Shown in pieces: positions 3,459 through 5,378 of a stretch of DNA of 5,378 bases. Position numbers and translations under genes: made by a program. A model generated the notes under the pieces. That model was not told the origin of the DNA. It saw only the letters and a program-made list of their open reading frames with translations, and ran no database searches. Numbering within the stretch: position 1 is the stretch's first letter; every line of letters begins with the position of its first letter. The DNA is from Cytophagales bacterium (GTDB taxonomy: Bacteria; Bacteroidota; Bacteroidia; Cytophagales; Cyclobacteriaceae): NCBI GenBank assembly GCA_029262955.1, contig JAJCYL010000395.1, positions 1 to 5,378 of the forward strand, written 5' to 3'.

Positions 3459-5210
3459 TTAGTAAATTATCAATTCATCTACAAATAATTTCCCTATCCT
3501 ACCCCCATAAGGTCTTCCTTTTGGAATTGTTCCACGATATGCAGTTACCAACAAATACTGGGCATAATGACTCTCAAATTGTAGACTATAAGTAACAACT
3601 CCTGGCTTAAAAATAAAATCTTTTCGATCTATAAGCTTTGAGAATGAGGATCCATCAGTAGAAGTTAAAAGCTCTATATATCCTGCAGGATAAACAGAGT
3701 CACCTTCACTATCTGCACAATTTATACTGAACGAAGATATTTCTTTTTTCGAACCAAAGTTTAACAACAATTGCATATCCGTCTGTTCGAAACCCAACCA
3801 TTGTCCATCCCAAAACATCTCTGAACCCTCTAATCCATTCAATAGTATATATTCCTTACTTTTCGTTTTGTGAATCCATCCTGTTTTTGTTATTAAATTG
3901 ATCTTGCTGCCTAACCCTTTATGTATTCTTATTTTTTTTTCTAACAGTTTCCCAATTGGTTTATTATTGTTAAACACTTGTGCTTTGATAATCATATTAT
4001 CAGATACCTTGATTGGTTTTGCAAACAATGGAGAATTTGCAAATAGGGGGGAACGAGTACTAGGTATACCTGCATCTGTAGTATAATTAATTTTGGCCTG
4101 TGATAGTTCTGTTGATAGCCTCAATTTCCACTCCTTGTTATTTCTATCCGTCATATTCATATCAATATTAAGATCATAAAACGACTTGTTTTTTATGATA
4201 TCCATACCGAGAACTACAGGTGGATAAACCAATAAAGAATCGATAAATTCCCAGGTTGTAAACAAATGACCCAACATCCTTTCATCTTTAATTTGATAAG
4301 TATATTTAATTAATTCAGCAATGGCGTGTCGTTTTCTGAAACTTGTAGGTAATACTCTAAAACCACTTTCTATAAACATATTAGCCGTTGGATATTCTTT
4401 CTGGGGGTAATAGTGCCAATCACAAATAATAATATCCTTTGGAATTAAATTAATAGCATCCGATGTTCCATTAGTGGATGATTCAAAACTGCCTTGATTG
4501 TACTCATTAGTATCTATAAGCCGATCACCCCAGATGAACATTTCTAAACCACGCTTTTTAACAAAGTAATCATGGAATCTATTGATAGAATTCGCCAATA
4601 CTTCTGCTGGGTTTTTACCGTAAGTATTGGGTGATTTGTCCGATCCAATTAAGAAGATTTCATCCATCCCAAGATGGATTCCATCTGCTTTAAAAGCATT
4701 GACGATTTCATCGATCATCGGAAAAATAGTCTCATATATAGCTGGGTTTGTCGGATCCCACTCCCGGCAATAGATTCCCTCATTATTTGGAAATTCGCCT
4801 GGTGTAATATCAAAATCAGGATAAGCCGTCAGCAATGGAAAAGTTTTATCCTTCCAGGACTGGTGACCGATAGTTTGAAATTCAGGTATAAGTCGAACAC
4901 CATGCTGCTTACATATATCCACTATTCGAGTGGCGCTCTCGGATGTAATGTATTGATTAGCTCGCAGTTCTGGATGACTTTGAAAATCGAAATTGTAGTT
5001 CACTTCCAATATTATGAGATTAACTCCCATCTTTGCCAAAGATGGGATCTGGTCGGAAAGCTTCTCTAACCTTTCATCTGTATGGTAACCCATCAAATGA
5101 ATTCCATGAATCTCTCCAAACTTGTTCAACTGTTCTTCCGGACCAGAACATTGATAACCTATCCAACAAAATATTAGCAAACCTGCAATGTGAACTTGAC
5201 GGTTGATCAT
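3459..5210 (-). CDS. exported GH20-type glycosidase (beta-N-acetylhexosaminidase-like) with chitobiase C-terminal and F5/8-like domains
   Basis: The 583-residue product probably hydrolyses a hexosaminide bond outside the cytoplasm. The ATG at 5210 is preferred. The frame opens only 11 codons earlier at a TTG right after a TGA, and the ATG gives a compact signal sequence (MINRQVHIAGLLIFCWIGYQ). Cys21 could be a lipid anchor, but G-Y-Q-C is a poor lipobox. A TIM barrel follows directly (about 30-345) without the usual N-terminal GH20b domain. GH20 hallmarks are P-E-F-Q-T-I-G-H (109-116, canonical PExDxPGH), W-D-P-T-N-P (151-156), the catalytic pair in H-L-G-M-D-E (179-184; D183/E184), W-G-D (227-229), D-W-H-Y-Y-P (264-269) and W320. 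A chitobiase C-terminal-like domain (about 355-430) and an F5/8-type beta-sandwich (about 440-583, D-G-Q-W-L-G-F-E near 468-475) complete it. The canonical Arg-Gly on strand beta-1 is replaced by E-I-H-G-I-H, so substrate choice may differ. The gene is clearly AT-richer than its neighbours. A role in trimming the locus polymer is inferred. Confidence 0.8.
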   Translation of the reverse strand: MINRQVHIAGLLIFCWIGYQCSGPEEQLNKFGEIHGIHLMGYHTDERLEKLSDQIPSLAKMGVNLIILEVNYNFDFQSHPELRANQYITSESATRIVDICKQHGVRLIPEFQTIGHQSWKDKTFPLLTAYPDFDITPGEFPNNEGIYCREWDPTNPAIYETIFPMIDEIVNAFKADGIHLGMDEIFLIGSDKSPNTYGKNPAEVLANSINRFHDYFVKKRGLEMFIWGDRLIDTNEYNQGSFESSTNGTSDAINLIPKDIIICDWHYYPQKEYPTANMFIESGFRVLPTSFRKRHAIAELIKYTYQIKDERMLGHLFTTWEFIDSLLVYPPVVLGMDIIKNKSFYDLNIDMNMTDRNNKEWKLRLSTELSQAKINYTTDAGIPSTRSPLFANSPLFAKPIKVSDNMIIKAQVFNNNKPIGKLLEKKIRIHKGLGSKINLITKTGWIHKTKSKEYILLNGLEGSEMFWDGQWLGFEQTDMQLLLNFGSKKEISSFSINCADSEGDSVYPAGYIELLTSTDGSSFSKLIDRKDFIFKPGVVTYSLQFESHYAQYLLVTAYRGTIPKGRPYGGRIGKLFVDELIIY

Positions 5211-5284
5211 TTGTGATATTTTACTTGTCAACAAATCAGGCAATCATTTCATTACTAAATGTCAAAATCGACTCAGAAATCCGT

Positions 5285-5378
5285 TTATCGACAACACATC
5301 TCCTCAAACATCTCCAAATACCTCTCCTTCAAATTCGAACTCTCCATATACTCTTCAGCAACTTTTCTCGCTCCTTTC
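5285..5378 (-). CDS. C-terminal end of a probable glycosyltransferase (partial)
   Basis: A reading frame enters from the right edge of the window (first full codon at 5377-5375) and runs 30 codons to a TAA at 5287-5285. The visible tail begins KGARKVAEEYMESSNLKERY and continues as a charged amphipathic helix ending in ...EEMCCR. A 'G-A-R-K-x-A-E-E-Y' helix followed by a closing helix is typical of the C-terminus of GT-B glycosyltransferases (GT4 type). That is family knowledge applied to a very short fragment, so the product name is an inference. It is on the same strand as every other gene here and its stop lies 74 bases before the ATG of the GH20-like gene, which fits a common transcription unit. 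The catalytic part lies outside the window. Confidence 0.6.
   Translation of the reverse strand, partial: KGARKVAEEYMESSNLKERYLEMFEEMCCR

Noticed and set aside
3281..3595. Plus-strand open frame across the gap between the GH20-like and acetyltransferase genes
   Set aside because: It overlaps both genes antisense and uses the AT-rich spacer. No motif or ribosome-binding context supports it.
4674..5069. Plus-strand open frame of 131 codons within the GH20-like gene
   Set aside because: It lies antisense to the GH20 barrel motifs. Length alone is not support, and the product is not protein-family-like.
5211..5284. Possible promoter for the GH20-like gene (tttgaca and a later gatttg on the minus strand)
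   Set aside because: The spacing and the second box do not fit the Bacteroidota TTTG / TAnnTTTG pattern, and the gene probably reads through from the upstream glycosyltransferase.

Overview
The window looks like part of an exopolysaccharide, capsule or O-antigen locus from a member of the Bacteroidota, probably a Cytophagia-like marine or environmental lineage. The taxonomic call is an inference. It rests on protein style (a WcaF-type acetyltransferase, a WcaA/WcaE-type GT2 and a GH20 with a Bacteroidota-style C-terminal beta-sandwich), on a four-helix-bundle (23S-IVS type) gene remnant, and on dispersed intergenic repeats of the 'gtcattctgagcgaagtgaagaatctc' and 'gtcatgtcgagc...gagacatccc' types. 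All recognisable genes lie on the minus strand, so the locus is read from high to low coordinates.

Gene order in transcription order: (1) the last 30 codons of a probable glycosyltransferase (5378-5285); (2) an exported GH20-type glycosidase of 583 residues (5210-3459), distinctly AT-rich; (3) a WcaF-type hexapeptide acetyltransferase (3369-2815) that appears to start at TTG; (4) a truncated four-helix-bundle gene (2751-2593) whose 3' part is replaced by a dispersed repeat; (5) a gene-free stretch of about 365 bases made largely of repeats (2592-2228); (6) a GT2 glycosyltransferase (2227-1469); (7) an overlapping NAD-dependent epimerase/4-reductase of the WbpV-like type (1485-601). A long imperfect hairpin (599-553) just after the last stop codon may end the transcription unit. 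Bases 1-552 hold no gene I can support. They are a mosaic of repeats: two copies of an outer repeat (55-120 and 481-548) around two copies of an 83-base repeat (253-335 and 377-459). Each 83-base copy carries the same perfect 18-base palindrome. A short dispersed repeat at 154-220 is split by a 42-base GC-rich insert.

Working together, the glycosyltransferases would build a repeat unit on a lipid carrier. The epimerase/reductase would supply or tailor a nucleotide sugar, the WcaF-type enzyme would O-acetylate it, and the exported GH20-like protein could trim or remodel the finished polymer outside the cytoplasm. The sugars and linkages cannot be read from the sequence.

The observations most worth checking are the GH20-like protein inside a biosynthesis cluster (missing the usual substrate-binding Arg motif, base composition unlike its neighbours), the repeat-truncated four-helix-bundle gene, and the nested repeats. 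I do not see a clearly new defence or mobile system here.
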